In this document: positions 1 to 8,379 of the stretch, one piece after another
How positions within the stretch are numbered: position 1 is the stretch's first letter
Layout of the letters: every line of letters begins with the position of its first letter
Source of the DNA: Marivibrio sp040218065
Lineage (GTDB): Bacteria > Pseudomonadota > Alphaproteobacteria > UBA8366 > Aestuariispiraceae
Length of the DNA stretch: 64,000 nucleotides
Reading direction: 5' to 3'
Assembly (NCBI RefSeq): GCF_040218065.1
Contig: NZ_JAVJQE010000010.1
Coordinates: 186,001-250,000, forward strand
Notes under the pieces: generated by a model
Databases searched by the model: none
Told to the model about the DNA's origin: nothing
What the model saw: only the letters and a program-made list of their open reading frames with translations
Program-made: the position numbers and the translations under genes

Positions 1-130
1 CGTTGGAGACGTCGGTATGCAGATGGTTGTGCACCGAGTGATTGAAGCTCTGGCACATGATCTGCTTTTCATAGCCCTCGATGGTGGCTTCGCCCTCCAC
101 CCCGTCGATCTTGATGACCAGCACGTCCAT
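1..130 (-). CDS. hcp: Hcp, type VI secretion tube protein (partial, N-terminal 43 residues)
   Basis: Reading leftward from the ATG at 130, the product begins MDVLVIKIDGVEGEA and continues through a CQSFNHSVHNH segment. This is the usual N-terminus of Hcp (short beta strand, then the EGE/S-F-x-H region). Hcp hexamers stack into the inner tube of the T6SS and are secreted. The window edge removes the C-terminal three quarters. It lies 53 bases downstream of tssC on the same strand, the classical tssB-tssC-hcp order, so it is probably co-transcribed. A purine stretch (GGGGGAAGCC) just before the ATG serves as ribosome binding site. Confidence 0.85.
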   Translation of the reverse strand, partial: MDVLVIKIDGVEGEATIEGYEKQIMCQSFNHSVHNHLHTDVSN

Positions 131-183
131 GACGGCTTCCCCCTAAATTAGCTGTTCGATCCCGCGGCCGACGAGGCGGCCGA

Positions 184-1635
184 TCAGGCGGCCGGCGGCG
201 GCAGTTCGGCCACCAGACGGACCGAGGCGGTGAGCTCCTCCAATTGGAAGTGCGGCTTCAGGAAGACGGTGGCGTTGTAGGCCCCCGGCTTGCCTGGGAT
301 CTCGCGCACGTCGACGCGCGCCTCGCGCAGCGGGAAGCGCGCTTTCGTCGCCTGCGGGGCGTCGTCCGTGAGCAGCACGTAATTCGCGATCCAGGTGTTG
401 AGATACTCCTCTACATTGGCCGCAGTCAGGAAGCTGCCGACCTTGTCGCGCATGATCGCCTTCAGGTAATGGGCGAAGCGCGAGGCGGCGAGCACATAGG
501 GCAGACGCGCCGACAGGGCCGCGTTGGCGTTGGCGCTGTCGAGATTGTACTTCTTCGGCTTCTGCGCCGTCTGGCCGCCGAAGAAGGCGGCGAAGTCGGC
601 GCCCTTGCAATGGCACAGCGCGATGAAGCCGAGGTCGGAGAGCTCTTTCTCCCGCCGGTCGGTGATCGCGATCTCGGTCGGGCATTTCAGCGCGATGTCG
701 CCTTCGTCGGTGCGGAAGGTGTGGGTCGGCAGGCCCTTGACCACCCCGCCGCCCTCGACGCCGCGGATGGCCGCCGTCCAACCGTAGAGCGAGAAGGCGT
801 TGGTGATGCGCTGCGCAAGCGCCCACCCGGCGTTGCCCCAGAGATACTTGGAGTGGTCGCGGCCGTCGACGTCCTCTACGAACTCGAAGCCTTCGACCGG
901 CACCGTGTCAGGCCCGTAGGGCAGGCGCAGCAGCACGTGCGGCAGGGTGAGCGCGACGTAGCGGCTCTCCTCGCTGTCGCGGAAACTGCGCCATTTGATC
1001 AGCTCCGCGCTCTCGAAGATCTTGGCCAGATCGCGCGGTCCGCCGAGGTCGGTGAAGCTGTCCATGTCGAACAGCCGCGGATTGGCGGCCGAGATCATCG
1101 GCGCGTGCGCCGCGGCGGCGACTTCCGCCAGCTTCTCCAGCAGGGCCATGTCCTGCGGATGGCGACCGAACTCGAAATCGACCATCAAGGCGCTGTAGGG
1201 GTGGCCGCCGAAGGTGCCGTACTCTTCCTCGTAAATCTTCTTGAAGAGCGCCGACTGGTCGAACTCCACCGCCTTTTCCAGGTCGGTGAGAACGTCCTTC
1301 CTGTTGGCGTTGAGGACGCGCAGCTTGAGCTGCGTGCCCGTCTCCGTGTTCATCACGAGGTAATGCAGACCGCGCCAGGTGGACTCCAACGTCTGGAAAT
1401 CCTCATGGTGCATGATCTCGTTCAGCTGTTCGGTGATCAGCGCATCGATCTCGGCGATCTTCTGCGAGATCAAGGCGGCCGTGTCGGCGGAGACGTCGGT
1501 CCCCTCCGCCGCCACGCTGTCGATGAATTCGCCGATCAGATCGACGGCGTAGGGCTTTTGCTCCTCCGCCCGGGCCAGCTTGCCCTCGGTCATGATCTGC
1601 TCGAGGACGTTCAGTTCGCTTTTCTCGTCAGCCAT
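184..1635 (-). CDS. tssC: Type VI secretion contractile sheath large subunit TssC (VipB)
   Basis: 483 residues, the normal TssC length. The protein carries the family's long conserved core: the L-x-STWRGLHYLV segment near residue 85, FGGHPYSALMVDFEFG near 145, RLPYG near 240, and the KCPTEIAITDRREKELSDLGF region near 310-340. TssC pairs with TssB to form the cytoplasmic sheath that contracts around the Hcp tube and is recycled by ClpV. It lies 61 bases after tssB and 53 before hcp, all on the minus strand, so the three form one operon that continues beyond the left edge. No odd features were seen. Confidence 0.97.
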   Translation of the reverse strand: MADEKSELNVLEQIMTEGKLARAEEQKPYAVDLIGEFIDSVAAEGTDVSADTAALISQKIAEIDALITEQLNEIMHHEDFQTLESTWRGLHYLVMNTETGTQLKLRVLNANRKDVLTDLEKAVEFDQSALFKKIYEEEYGTFGGHPYSALMVDFEFGRHPQDMALLEKLAEVAAAAHAPMISAANPRLFDMDSFTDLGGPRDLAKIFESAELIKWRSFRDSEESRYVALTLPHVLLRLPYGPDTVPVEGFEFVEDVDGRDHSKYLWGNAGWALAQRITNAFSLYGWTAAIRGVEGGGVVKGLPTHTFRTDEGDIALKCPTEIAITDRREKELSDLGFIALCHCKGADFAAFFGGQTAQKPKKYNLDSANANAALSARLPYVLAASRFAHYLKAIMRDKVGSFLTAANVEEYLNTWIANYVLLTDDAPQATKARFPLREARVDVREIPGKPGAYNATVFLKPHFQLEELTASVRLVAELPPPAA

Positions 1636-1696
1636 CGCTCGCTTCCCCTAGTCGACGGCGCGCCCCCATCGGGCGGCGCTTCGGCCGTCCGCCCGC

Positions 1697-2221
1697 TTAC
1701 TCGTCGCCCTTTTTCGCCGCATCCAGAAGCTTCTTGAGCTCCTTCTGCTTGGCGTCGTCGGAGACCATCTCGCGCAGCAGGCGATCGAGATCGTCGTTGC
1801 CGTCGAGCTTGGTCATCAGATCGGCGAGCCGCCGACGCGCGTCGAACAGCTTCTTCAGCGGTTCGATCTGTTTGACCACGTTCTCGGGTTCGAAATCGTC
1901 GAGGCTGCGGAAGGCGAGCTCGACATTCATCTTGCCGGCGTCCTTGTCGTCCTCGCCGACCATGCGGTTTTCGACCTGGAAGGCCGCGCGCGGCTTCACG
2001 CCGGCCAGCACGTCGTCGAAATTGTCGCGGTCGATCTCGACGAACTTCCGCTCCTTCATCTTGGGCAACGGCTCTTCGGGCTTGCCCGACAGATCCGCGA
2101 TGATCCCCATGACGAAGGGCAGCTCCTTCATCTCGATCGCGCCGCCGATCTCGACGTCGTAGGTGATCTGCACGCGCGGCGGGCGAACCCGGCCGATCTT
2201 GTGCTGGATGCTGTCAGACAT
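1697..2221 (-). CDS. tssB: Type VI secretion contractile sheath small subunit TssB (VipA)
   Basis: 174 residues from the ATG at 2221, which is preceded by a GGGGGA ribosome binding site; an in-frame TTG 24 bases further up is less likely. The start MSDSIQHKIGRVRPPRV leads into V-x-I-x-YDVEIGGA and a PFVMGIIADLSG motif, both typical of TssB, and the C-terminus is charged and helical. TssB forms the sheath heterodimer with TssC and carries the ClpV-contacting helix in many systems. It is the first gene of the leftward operon. The 327-base spacer to 2548 must hold its promoter. Confidence 0.95.
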   Translation of the reverse strand: MSDSIQHKIGRVRPPRVQITYDVEIGGAIEMKELPFVMGIIADLSGKPEEPLPKMKERKFVEIDRDNFDDVLAGVKPRAAFQVENRMVGEDDKDAGKMNVELAFRSLDDFEPENVVKQIEPLKKLFDARRRLADLMTKLDGNDDLDRLLREMVSDDAKQKELKKLLDAAKKGDE

Positions 2222-2548
2222 GGCGTCCCCCAAATGTGCGCCCAAACCTCTGTCGGCGGGCGCGCCGCTGCGCCCCCAACGCCAGAGGGAAGTAAAAGGG
2301 AATTAGTAAATTCTGGCAAGCATCGAAAACGCCTTCGTTTTTGTCCGGTTTGTTACTTGAGGAACATTCCCGAGTCTTGGAGTAATGCCGGGCGAAGGCC
2401 GAACGCTATTTGGCGATCGCATGGGGTAATGCTAACCATATGATATTAATGATATTTTCCCTTCTGGCCGCGCTGCGCGGTTGCCCGTAAACTGATCTCG
2501 GACGCACGCGGGGCGGCCCGTGCGCGCAGTCATCAAACGGGGGAGGCG
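2222..2548. promoter_or_regulatory. Divergent spacer between tssB and the small-protein pair
   Basis: 327 bases without a gene. The middle (about 2290-2350) and the 2425-2465 part are much richer in A+T than the surroundings. A TATGAT at 2438-2443 could be a -10 element for the rightward small genes, but no convincing -35 is visible. I looked for a sigma-54 element (GG-N10-GC in the TGGCAC/TTGC context), since many T6SS operons use one, and did not find a good match. Confidence 0.45.
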
Positions 2549-2833
2549 ATGAGCGAGGAAATCGTCGAACTGAACGGCGCCGAGAGCCCGACCGGCCGCA
2601 TCCGGGTGAAGCTCGATCTGGAGTTGCCGCATTCCGAGGCGATGGCGGTGCTCGCCATCGTCCATGATTACAAGGACAAGGCCAAGAAACAGGCGGAGGC
2701 GGACCGTCGGCGCGCCGAGGCCGACCGCCGCAAGGCCGAGGCCGCCGCCAAGAAAGCCGCCAAGGCGGAGGCCGCGAAGGCGGGCAAGAAGGCGCCGGCC
2801 GCAAAACCTGACGCCGCGAAGACGGCGGACTGA
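2549..2833 (+). CDS. Small protein with a conserved N-terminal patch and a Lys/Ala-rich tail; unknown function
   Basis: 94 residues; a GGGGGAGG ribosome binding site ends three bases before the ATG. Residues about 17-41 (IRVKLDLELPHSEAMAVLA onward) form a predicted strand-helix unit. Residues 44-94 are almost entirely Lys, Ala, Arg and Glu, like a histone-H1 or TolA-type tail, and are probably helical and cationic overall. The first part resembles residues 18-42 of the next small gene. The two are separated by 25 bases and read away from tssB. I do not recognise a named family. Its location suggests, but does not prove, a link to the T6SS; the basic tail could bind nucleic acid or an acidic partner. 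Confidence 0.7.
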   Translation: MSEEIVELNGAESPTGRIRVKLDLELPHSEAMAVLAIVHDYKDKAKKQAEADRRRAEADRRKAEAAAKKAAKAEAAKAGKKAPAAKPDAAKTAD

Positions 2834-2858
2834 CCCTGACTGACGGGAGCGATCGAGA

Positions 2859-3032
2859 ATGGCGGAGAAAGTGCTGGAGTTCATCGGGTCGGATACGCTG
2901 CCGGACTCGATGCGCGTCAACATTCAGATGGAGATGCCGTACGATTTGGCGGTGAAGATCCTCGATCTGATCCAAAAGAACATGCCCGAGGAGCCGCCGG
3001 CGCCGGCGGGAGCGGGCGGCGACGAGGGGTGA
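2859..3032 (+). CDS. 57-residue protein related to its upstream neighbour; unknown function
   Basis: Starts MAEKVLEFIGSDTLPD and ends in a Pro/Gly/Ala tail. A GGGAG ribosome binding site lies 8 bases upstream of the ATG. Residues 18-42 (MRVNIQMEMPYDLAVKILD onward) align without gaps with residues 17-41 of the upstream small protein. R, V, E, P, A and L are identical and most other positions are conservative. It lacks the Lys/Ala tail. The shared patch, good start signal and tight spacing make it a likely real gene in a two-gene unit. No function can be assigned. Confidence 0.65.
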   Translation: MAEKVLEFIGSDTLPDSMRVNIQMEMPYDLAVKILDLIQKNMPEEPPAPAGAGGDEG

Positions 3033-3205
3033 GCGCGGCGGCGGGCGGTGAGCGCGGCGGCGAGCGGTGATCGCGGCCCGTTCGTCCTGCCGCCCCTCCG
3101 GCCGGCCAGCTTGCTCGCACACGGCTTGGCGCACACGGCTTGGCGTCGCTTCGGTCGGCGGCGCGCCGTTCGGCAACGGTCCCGCCCGGCGCCGCGACTC
3201 CCATG

Positions 3206-3235
3206 AAAAAGCCCCCGACCGCAAGGATCGGGGGC
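3206..3235 (-). terminator. Rho-independent terminator of nrdJ
   Basis: An 8-bp perfect stem (GCCCCCGA at 3211-3218 with TCGGGGGC at 3228-3235) and a 9-base loop. Read on the minus strand it is followed by five U (AAAAA at 3206-3210). It lies about 70 bases past the nrdJ stop codon and is the clearest intrinsic terminator in the window. Confidence 0.85.
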
Positions 3236-3304
3236 AGTTTCACAGGGAGCACCGTGGTGCGGACTAGGACGTCCGCACCGCCCGGCAAAAGGCAGGGCCG
3301 GGCC

Positions 3305-6300
3305 TCATGAGCACCCGCTGGTGGCGCCGCAGGTGACGCACTTCATGCAGGTGCCGTTCCGCACGAGGGTGAAGTTGCCGCAATCGCCGCAGCTGTCGCC
3401 CTCGTATCCTTTGGCGCGGGCTTCGCGAATGCGATCCGTCCGCGTGTCGACGTCTTCCATCACCGTTTCCTCGACGGCGACGGCCGCCGAGACGTGGGTG
3501 TGGCTCTGGGTGCGGGCCGCGCTCGGGCCGGCGTCGTTCGACGCCGTCGGCTGGCCCGCCGAAAGCTCGGTGACGTTCGAGTAGAGCGTCAGATCGCTCT
3601 TCCGCACGAAGCCGCGGCTCGCCACCTTCTGAATCGCGGCGAAGGCGGCCGCGGTCTCCGGCGGCAGCGTGCCTTCCTTATCGCCCTTGCCCATCGTGTC
3701 CGGCAGCATGTCGTCGGGCTGCACGTGGGCCAGGTCGTCCCGCCCGAGATAGCTGATCGCCACCTCGCGGAAGATGTAGTCGAGGATCGAGGTCGCCATC
3801 TTGATGGCGTCGTTGCCCTCGACCATGCCCTGGGGTTCGAAGCGCGTGAAGGTGAAGGCCTCCACGTACTCCTCCAAGGGCACGCCGTACTGCAGGCCGA
3901 TCGACACCGCGATCGCGAAATTGTTCATCAATGAGCGGAAGGCCGCGCCTTCCTTGTGCATGTCGATGAAAATCTCGCCGAGCCGTCCGTCCTCGTATTC
4001 GCCCGTGCGCAGGTAGACCTTGTGGCCGCCGACCATCGCCTTTTGCGTATAGCCCTTGCGGCGGTGAGGCAGGCGCTGACGCTCGGCCGCCCGCTCGACG
4101 ATCCGCTCGACGATCCGCTCGGCCACCATCGGGGCGGCGGCTTGCGGCGTCGCCGCCGCCAGCTCCTCGGCCGCGTCTTCCGCGTCGTCGACGTCGTCGA
4201 CCAGCGAGGCGGCCAACGGCTGGGAGAGCTTCGAGCCGTCGCGATAGAGCGCGTTCGCCTTCAGGCCGAGCCGCCAGCTCATCATGTAGGCTTTCTTGCA
4301 ATCCTCGACCGTCGCGCTGTTCGGCATGTTGATGGTCTTGGAGATCGCGCCCGAGATGAACGGCTGCGCGGCCGCCATCATCTGGATGTGGCTCTCGAAG
4401 GAGAGGTAGCGCTTGCCCAGCTTGCCGCAGGGATTGGCGCAATCGAAGACCGGCAGATGCTCGGTCTTCAAATGCGGCGCGCCCTCCAGCGTCATCGCCC
4501 CGCAACAGTAGATGTTCGCGGCCTCGATATCCGCCTTGGCGAAGCCGAGATGGGTCAGGAGATCGAACGAGAAGTCGTCCATCAGCGCCGCGTCGACGCC
4601 CAGCCGCGCGGTGCAGAACTCCTCGCCCAGCGTCCATTTGTTGAAGGCGAACTTGATGTCGAAGGCCGAACCGAGCGCCGCTTCGACCTTCGCCAGCGCC
4701 TCTTCGTCGAAGCCCTTGTCCTTCAGCGTCGCATGATTGACGCCGGGCGCGTCCTTCAACGTGCCGCAACCGACCGCGTAGCGCACCATCTCGTCGATTT
4801 GCGCGTTAGAGTAGCCGAGCTTGGCCAGCGCCTCCGGGGCGGTGCGGTTGATGATCTTGAAGTAGCCGCCCCCGGCCAGCTTCTTGAACTTCACCAACGC
4901 GAAGTCAGGCTCGATCCCGGTGGTGTCGCAATCCATCACCAGGCCGATCGTGCCGGTCGGCGCGATGACGGTGGCCTGGGCGTTGCGGAAGCCGTACGCT
5001 TCGCCCTTCTTGAGGGCGCGATCCCAGGAGGCCGCCGCGGCCTTGGCCAGATCCTTGTGCGGGACGTTCGGCGCGTCCAGCGGCACCGGGGCGATCGCCA
5101 GGCCTTCATAGCCGTCGGCCCAACCGTGGGCGGCGATGCGATGGTTTCGGATCACCCGCAACATGTCGTCGCGATTCTTGGCGTAGCCGGGGAAAGGACC
5201 CAACTCCTGCGCCATTTCGGCGGAGGTCTCGTAGGAGACGCCGGTCATCAGGGCCGTGATCGCGCCGCACAGCGCGCGGCCTTCGTCTGAATCGTAGGAC
5301 AGGCCCGAGGCCATCAGCAGGCCGCCGATATTGGCGTAGCCGAGCCCGAGCGTCCGGTACTCGTAAGAGAGCTGCGCGATCTCCTTCGAGGGGAACTGCG
5401 CCATCAGCACCGAGACTTCGAGCGTGACGGTCCACAGCCGCACCGCGTGCTCGAACGCGTCGACGTCGAAGCTCCCGTCCTCGCGGCGGAACTGCATCAG
5501 GTTGAGCGAGGCGAGATTGCACGCCGTGTCGTCCAGGAACATGTATTCCGAACACGGGTTGGACGCATTGATGCGTCCCGACTGCGGGCAGGTGTGCCAA
5601 TCGTTGATGGTGGTGTCGTACTGCAGGCCCGGATCGGCGCTGGCCCAGGCGGCGTGCGCGATCTGCTCCCACAGGTCGCGAGCCTTCACGACCTTGGCGA
5701 TCTTGCCGTCGGTGCGGCGGATCAACTCCCAGTCGGCGTCTTCCTCGACCGCGCGCAGGAAGCTGTCGGTCACCCGCACCGTGTTGTTGGCGTTCTGGCC
5801 GGAGACAGTGTTGTAGGCCTCCGAATCCCAATCCGTGTCGTAGGTCGGGAACTCGATCTCGGCGTAGCCCTGGCGTGCGAACTGAATGACGCGCTGGACG
5901 TAGTTCTCCGGGATCAGCGCCTTGCGGGCCGCGCGGATTTCAGCCTTCAGCTCCGCATTGGCCTTGGGATCGAAGCGGGCCTCCTCGGACAGGCTGGTCG
6001 CGTCGTGACAGGCGCGCATGATGGCGTTCAGGTGCCGGGCGTGCAGCTTGGAGCCGGCGACCAGCGCCGCGACCTTCTGCTCCTCGACCACCTTCCAGTC
6101 GATGAACTGCTCGACGTCCGGGTGGTCGACGTCGACGACGACCATCTTGGCGGCCCGGCGCGTCGTGCCGCCGGATTTGATGGCGCCGGCCGCGCGGTCG
6201 CCGATCTTTAGAAAGCTCATCAGGCCCGAGGACTTGCCGCCGCCGGCCAACGGCTCGCTCGCGCTGCGCAGCGCCGAGAAATTGGCGCCCGTGCCGGACC

Positions 6301-6982
6301 CGTACTTGAACAATCGCGCTTCGCGGACCCACAGGTCCATGATGCCGCCGTCGTTCACCAGGTCGTCCTTGACGCCCTGGATGAAACAGGCGTGCGGCTG
6401 AGGGTGTTCATAGGCGCTTTTCGACTTCGTCAGTTTGCCGGTCTTGAAGTCGACGTAATGGTGACCCTGGCTGGGGCCGTCGATGCCGTGCAACCAATGC
6501 AGGCCGGTGTTGAACCATTGCGGGCTGTTCGGCGCCGCCATCTGGCGCGCCAGCATGTAGCGCATCTCGTCATAGTAGGCTTGAGCGTCCTCGGCGGCGT
6601 CGAAATAGCCGCCCTTCCAACCCCAATAGGCCCAAGCGCCGGCGAGGCGGTCGAACACCTGCTTGGCGCTGTTCTCGTGGGTGGTCCGGGCGTCCTCCGG
6701 CAACTTCGCGAGCGCCTTCTCGTCCGCTTCGCGCCGATGCAGGAAGGCGGGCACGTCCTTCTCGGCGACCGGCTTGGTCGCCGCCGGAACGCCGGCCTTG
6801 CGGAAATACTTCTGCGCCAGCACGTCGCAGGCGACCTGCGACCAATGGCCGGGGACCTCGATGTTCTTCAGCGAGAAGACGGTCGTCCCGTCCGGATTGC
6901 GAATTTCGCTGTCGGTCCGCCGGAATTCGATGGTCGCGTAGGGCGACTCCCCTTCGCTCGTGAATCGTCGAGATACCCGCAT
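3305..6982 (-). CDS. nrdJ: Adenosylcobalamin-dependent (class II) ribonucleoside-diphosphate reductase
   Basis: 1225 residues, the length of the long alphaproteobacterial NrdJ form. It reduces ribonucleotides to deoxyribonucleotides with a radical made from adenosylcobalamin, so it needs no NrdB and works with or without oxygen. Visible signatures are the finger-loop N-x-C-x-E in NASNPCSEY, the DTACNLASLNLM segment, the PTGTIG loop, and a C-terminal redox/zinc tail with CGDCG, CMKC and CGATSGC. The ATG at 6982 follows a GAGGAAGC ribosome binding site. It stands alone, with an AT-rich promoter region upstream and an intrinsic terminator downstream. No cobalamin riboswitch was found in the leader. 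Confidence 0.96.
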   Translation of the reverse strand: MRVSRRFTSEGESPYATIEFRRTDSEIRNPDGTTVFSLKNIEVPGHWSQVACDVLAQKYFRKAGVPAATKPVAEKDVPAFLHRREADEKALAKLPEDARTTHENSAKQVFDRLAGAWAYWGWKGGYFDAAEDAQAYYDEMRYMLARQMAAPNSPQWFNTGLHWLHGIDGPSQGHHYVDFKTGKLTKSKSAYEHPQPHACFIQGVKDDLVNDGGIMDLWVREARLFKYGSGTGANFSALRSASEPLAGGGKSSGLMSFLKIGDRAAGAIKSGGTTRRAAKMVVVDVDHPDVEQFIDWKVVEEQKVAALVAGSKLHARHLNAIMRACHDATSLSEEARFDPKANAELKAEIRAARKALIPENYVQRVIQFARQGYAEIEFPTYDTDWDSEAYNTVSGQNANNTVRVTDSFLRAVEEDADWELIRRTDGKIAKVVKARDLWEQIAHAAWASADPGLQYDTTINDWHTCPQSGRINASNPCSEYMFLDDTACNLASLNLMQFRREDGSFDVDAFEHAVRLWTVTLEVSVLMAQFPSKEIAQLSYEYRTLGLGYANIGGLLMASGLSYDSDEGRALCGAITALMTGVSYETSAEMAQELGPFPGYAKNRDDMLRVIRNHRIAAHGWADGYEGLAIAPVPLDAPNVPHKDLAKAAAASWDRALKKGEAYGFRNAQATVIAPTGTIGLVMDCDTTGIEPDFALVKFKKLAGGGYFKIINRTAPEALAKLGYSNAQIDEMVRYAVGCGTLKDAPGVNHATLKDKGFDEEALAKVEAALGSAFDIKFAFNKWTLGEEFCTARLGVDAALMDDFSFDLLTHLGFAKADIEAANIYCCGAMTLEGAPHLKTEHLPVFDCANPCGKLGKRYLSFESHIQMMAAAQPFISGAISKTINMPNSATVEDCKKAYMMSWRLGLKANALYRDGSKLSQPLAASLVDDVDDAEDAAEELAAATPQAAAPMVAERIVERIVERAAERQRLPHRRKGYTQKAMVGGHKVYLRTGEYEDGRLGEIFIDMHKEGAAFRSLMNNFAIAVSIGLQYGVPLEEYVEAFTFTRFEPQGMVEGNDAIKMATSILDYIFREVAISYLGRDDLAHVQPDDMLPDTMGKGDKEGTLPPETAAAFAAIQKVASRGFVRKSDLTLYSNVTELSAGQPTASNDAGPSAARTQSHTHVSAAVAVEETVMEDVDTRTDRIREARAKGYEGDSCGDCGNFTLVRNGTCMKCVTCGATSGCS

Positions 6983-7389
6983 TGCTTCCTCGCGCCAGGA
7001 TGGTTGAACGACCGATGTTGATCGAAACTGATGAGCGTTCGTGAGGCCGGAAGAAGGTGATCACGCGCCGTAAAACGGTCCCCAAACCGTTGGAATCCCC
7101 TGTTTTGGCGCTACCCCTTGGGGCCACGTCTTGCAGGATACACCAGATATGGATTGGCTCAAGGATTTTGTGTTTACGAACTATTAAAATACCACATATA
7201 GACTTCTTGACATTTTCAGACCCCGCGGCGCGCCCCGCGCCGCCCTCTTTCGCGCCGCCGAGCCGTCCGGTCGCCGCGCCGCGGCCGCCACTGGACGCGG
7301 CCGGTCTGCGGTGCGATAAAGCGGGCGCGCCGGGGCGGACGGTTTCGTCCCGACGCGCGCGAGTTCGGCGAGGCGAGGAGCGGTTTCCC
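6983..7389. promoter_or_regulatory. Divergent promoter region of nrdJ and the NDUFA12-like gene, with NrdR-box-like sites
   Basis: A 407-base spacer with an AT-rich patch at 7140-7215. On the minus strand, TTGAGC and TATCCT separated by 16 bases (about 7137-7164) could be the nrdJ -35/-10. Two 16-base stretches, 7140-7155 and 7189-7204, each match 11 of 16 positions of the NrdR consensus as I remember it (ACACTATATATAGTGT); the first sits inside the promoter spacer. Their 49-base separation is unusual for paired NrdR boxes, so this is tentative. The rest of the spacer is GC-rich and shows nothing clear. Confidence 0.35.
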
Positions 7390-7752
7390 ATGCCCAATGC
7401 GATCACCCGGCTGATCACCTGGATGCGCGGCGCGTTTGTCGGCGAGGACGAGTTCGGCAACCGCTACTACCAGGATAAGACCGCGCCGGCGCGCGGCCGA
7501 CGGCGGCGCTGGGTCGTCTACGCCGCCGGCGGCGACGAGGCGACCCGGGTCCCGCCGATGCATCACGCTTGGCTGCATTACACGCTGGCCGACTTCCCGG
7601 ATGCGGCCAAGCTGAAGAAGCGGTCTTGGATGAAGCCTCACACGCCTAACATGACAGGCACGCCTATGGCCTATCGACCCCCCGGCCACACCCTGCAGGG
7701 CGGCCAGCGCGACCGCGCCACCGGCGATTACGAGGCCTGGACGCCCGAATGA
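7390..7752 (+). CDS. NDUFA12-like (B17.2) NADH:ubiquinone oxidoreductase accessory subunit
   Basis: 120 residues. The pattern G-x-D-E-F-G-N-x-Y-Y near residue 17-27, RRRWVVYA near 38-45, and the P-x-x-HAWLHY motif near 57-62 are diagnostic of the NDUFA12/B17.2 family. In alphaproteobacteria and mitochondria this family is an accessory subunit of respiratory complex I. Its stop overlaps the next start (ATGA), so it heads the rightward operon with the MCE proteins. A GAGGAG-type ribosome binding site lies upstream. It belongs to the conserved alphaproteobacterial aroQ-accBC-aat block. Confidence 0.92.
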   Translation: MPNAITRLITWMRGAFVGEDEFGNRYYQDKTAPARGRRRRWVVYAAGGDEATRVPPMHHAWLHYTLADFPDAAKLKKRSWMKPHTPNMTGTPMAYRPPGHTLQGGQRDRATGDYEAWTPE

Positions 7753-8354
7753 CGGGCGCCGCCCTCTCCGCCTCAGGCGCGCCCGCCCGCATGACGATGA
7801 GCCGTCAGAACCTCCATATCCTGATCGGCGCGCTGACCGTCCTGGTCGGCGCGCTTTTGATCGTCGCCAGTTATCTGGGCGATCAGCCGGGCGAGACCGA
7901 GGCGGACGGCTACCGCCTCACCGCAAGCTTCCGCGCGATCGACGGCATTCAGCCGGGTTCCGAGGTGTTGCTGGCGGGGGTGCCGGTCGGCGAAGTGGAG
8001 AAGCAGTATCTCAACGTCGAGACCAATAACGCCGTCGTCGTAATGCGCATTCGCGAGGGGATCGAGATCCCCGCCGACAGTTCGCTCAAAATCCTGAGTG
8101 AGGGAATCGCCGGCGCGAAATATCTCAAGATTACGCCCGGCGGCGATTTTGAGATGCTGGGGCCGGGCGACAGCTTCGATTTCACCCAAAGCGCCATTCG
8201 CTTCGAGGCGTTGCTGCAGAAGTTGATTCAGTCCGCGGAAGCCCGGCGCGAGCAGGCGGCGACGCAGGACGAGGCGGCCGAGCAAAGCCCGTCGGACGGC
8301 GCGCAGGAAGACGGACCGGGCGGTTTCGGCCTGCCCGGTCTCTCCGGCGACTGA
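7749..8354 (+). CDS. MlaD-like MCE-domain protein (first copy)
   Basis: 201 residues with one N-terminal membrane helix (about residues 22-42, LIGALTVLVGALLIVASYL). One MCE domain follows (about 50-140), with the typical F-x-x-x-G-x-x-x-G-S-x-V-x-x-x-G-x-x-V-G-x-V pattern and I-x-x-x-G-I-x-G-A-K-Y-L-x-I. The C-terminal tail is acidic, Gln/Glu-rich and probably disordered. MlaD-type proteins are periplasmic, membrane-anchored lipid carriers of the outer-membrane asymmetry (Mla) ABC system. The start overlaps the preceding stop; an in-frame ATG at 7791 is an alternative. A second MCE gene follows after 25 bases. The Mla ATPase and permease are not in this window. Confidence 0.85.
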   Translation: MTGAALSASGAPARMTMSRQNLHILIGALTVLVGALLIVASYLGDQPGETEADGYRLTASFRAIDGIQPGSEVLLAGVPVGEVEKQYLNVETNNAVVVMRIREGIEIPADSSLKILSEGIAGAKYLKITPGGDFEMLGPGDSFDFTQSAIRFEALLQKLIQSAEARREQAATQDEAAEQSPSDGAQEDGPGGFGLPGLSGD

Positions 8355-8379
8355 CGGCGGAAAAGAAGGAGCGAGCGCG

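Noticed and set aside
2222..2548. Sigma-54 promoter for the T6SS operon
   Set aside because: No pair of GG and GC dinucleotides in the right context and 10 bases apart was found before tssB.
6983..7140. Cobalamin riboswitch in the nrdJ leader
   Set aside because: The leader is short and lacks the conserved B12-box and junction pattern; nothing beyond ordinary GC-rich sequence was seen.
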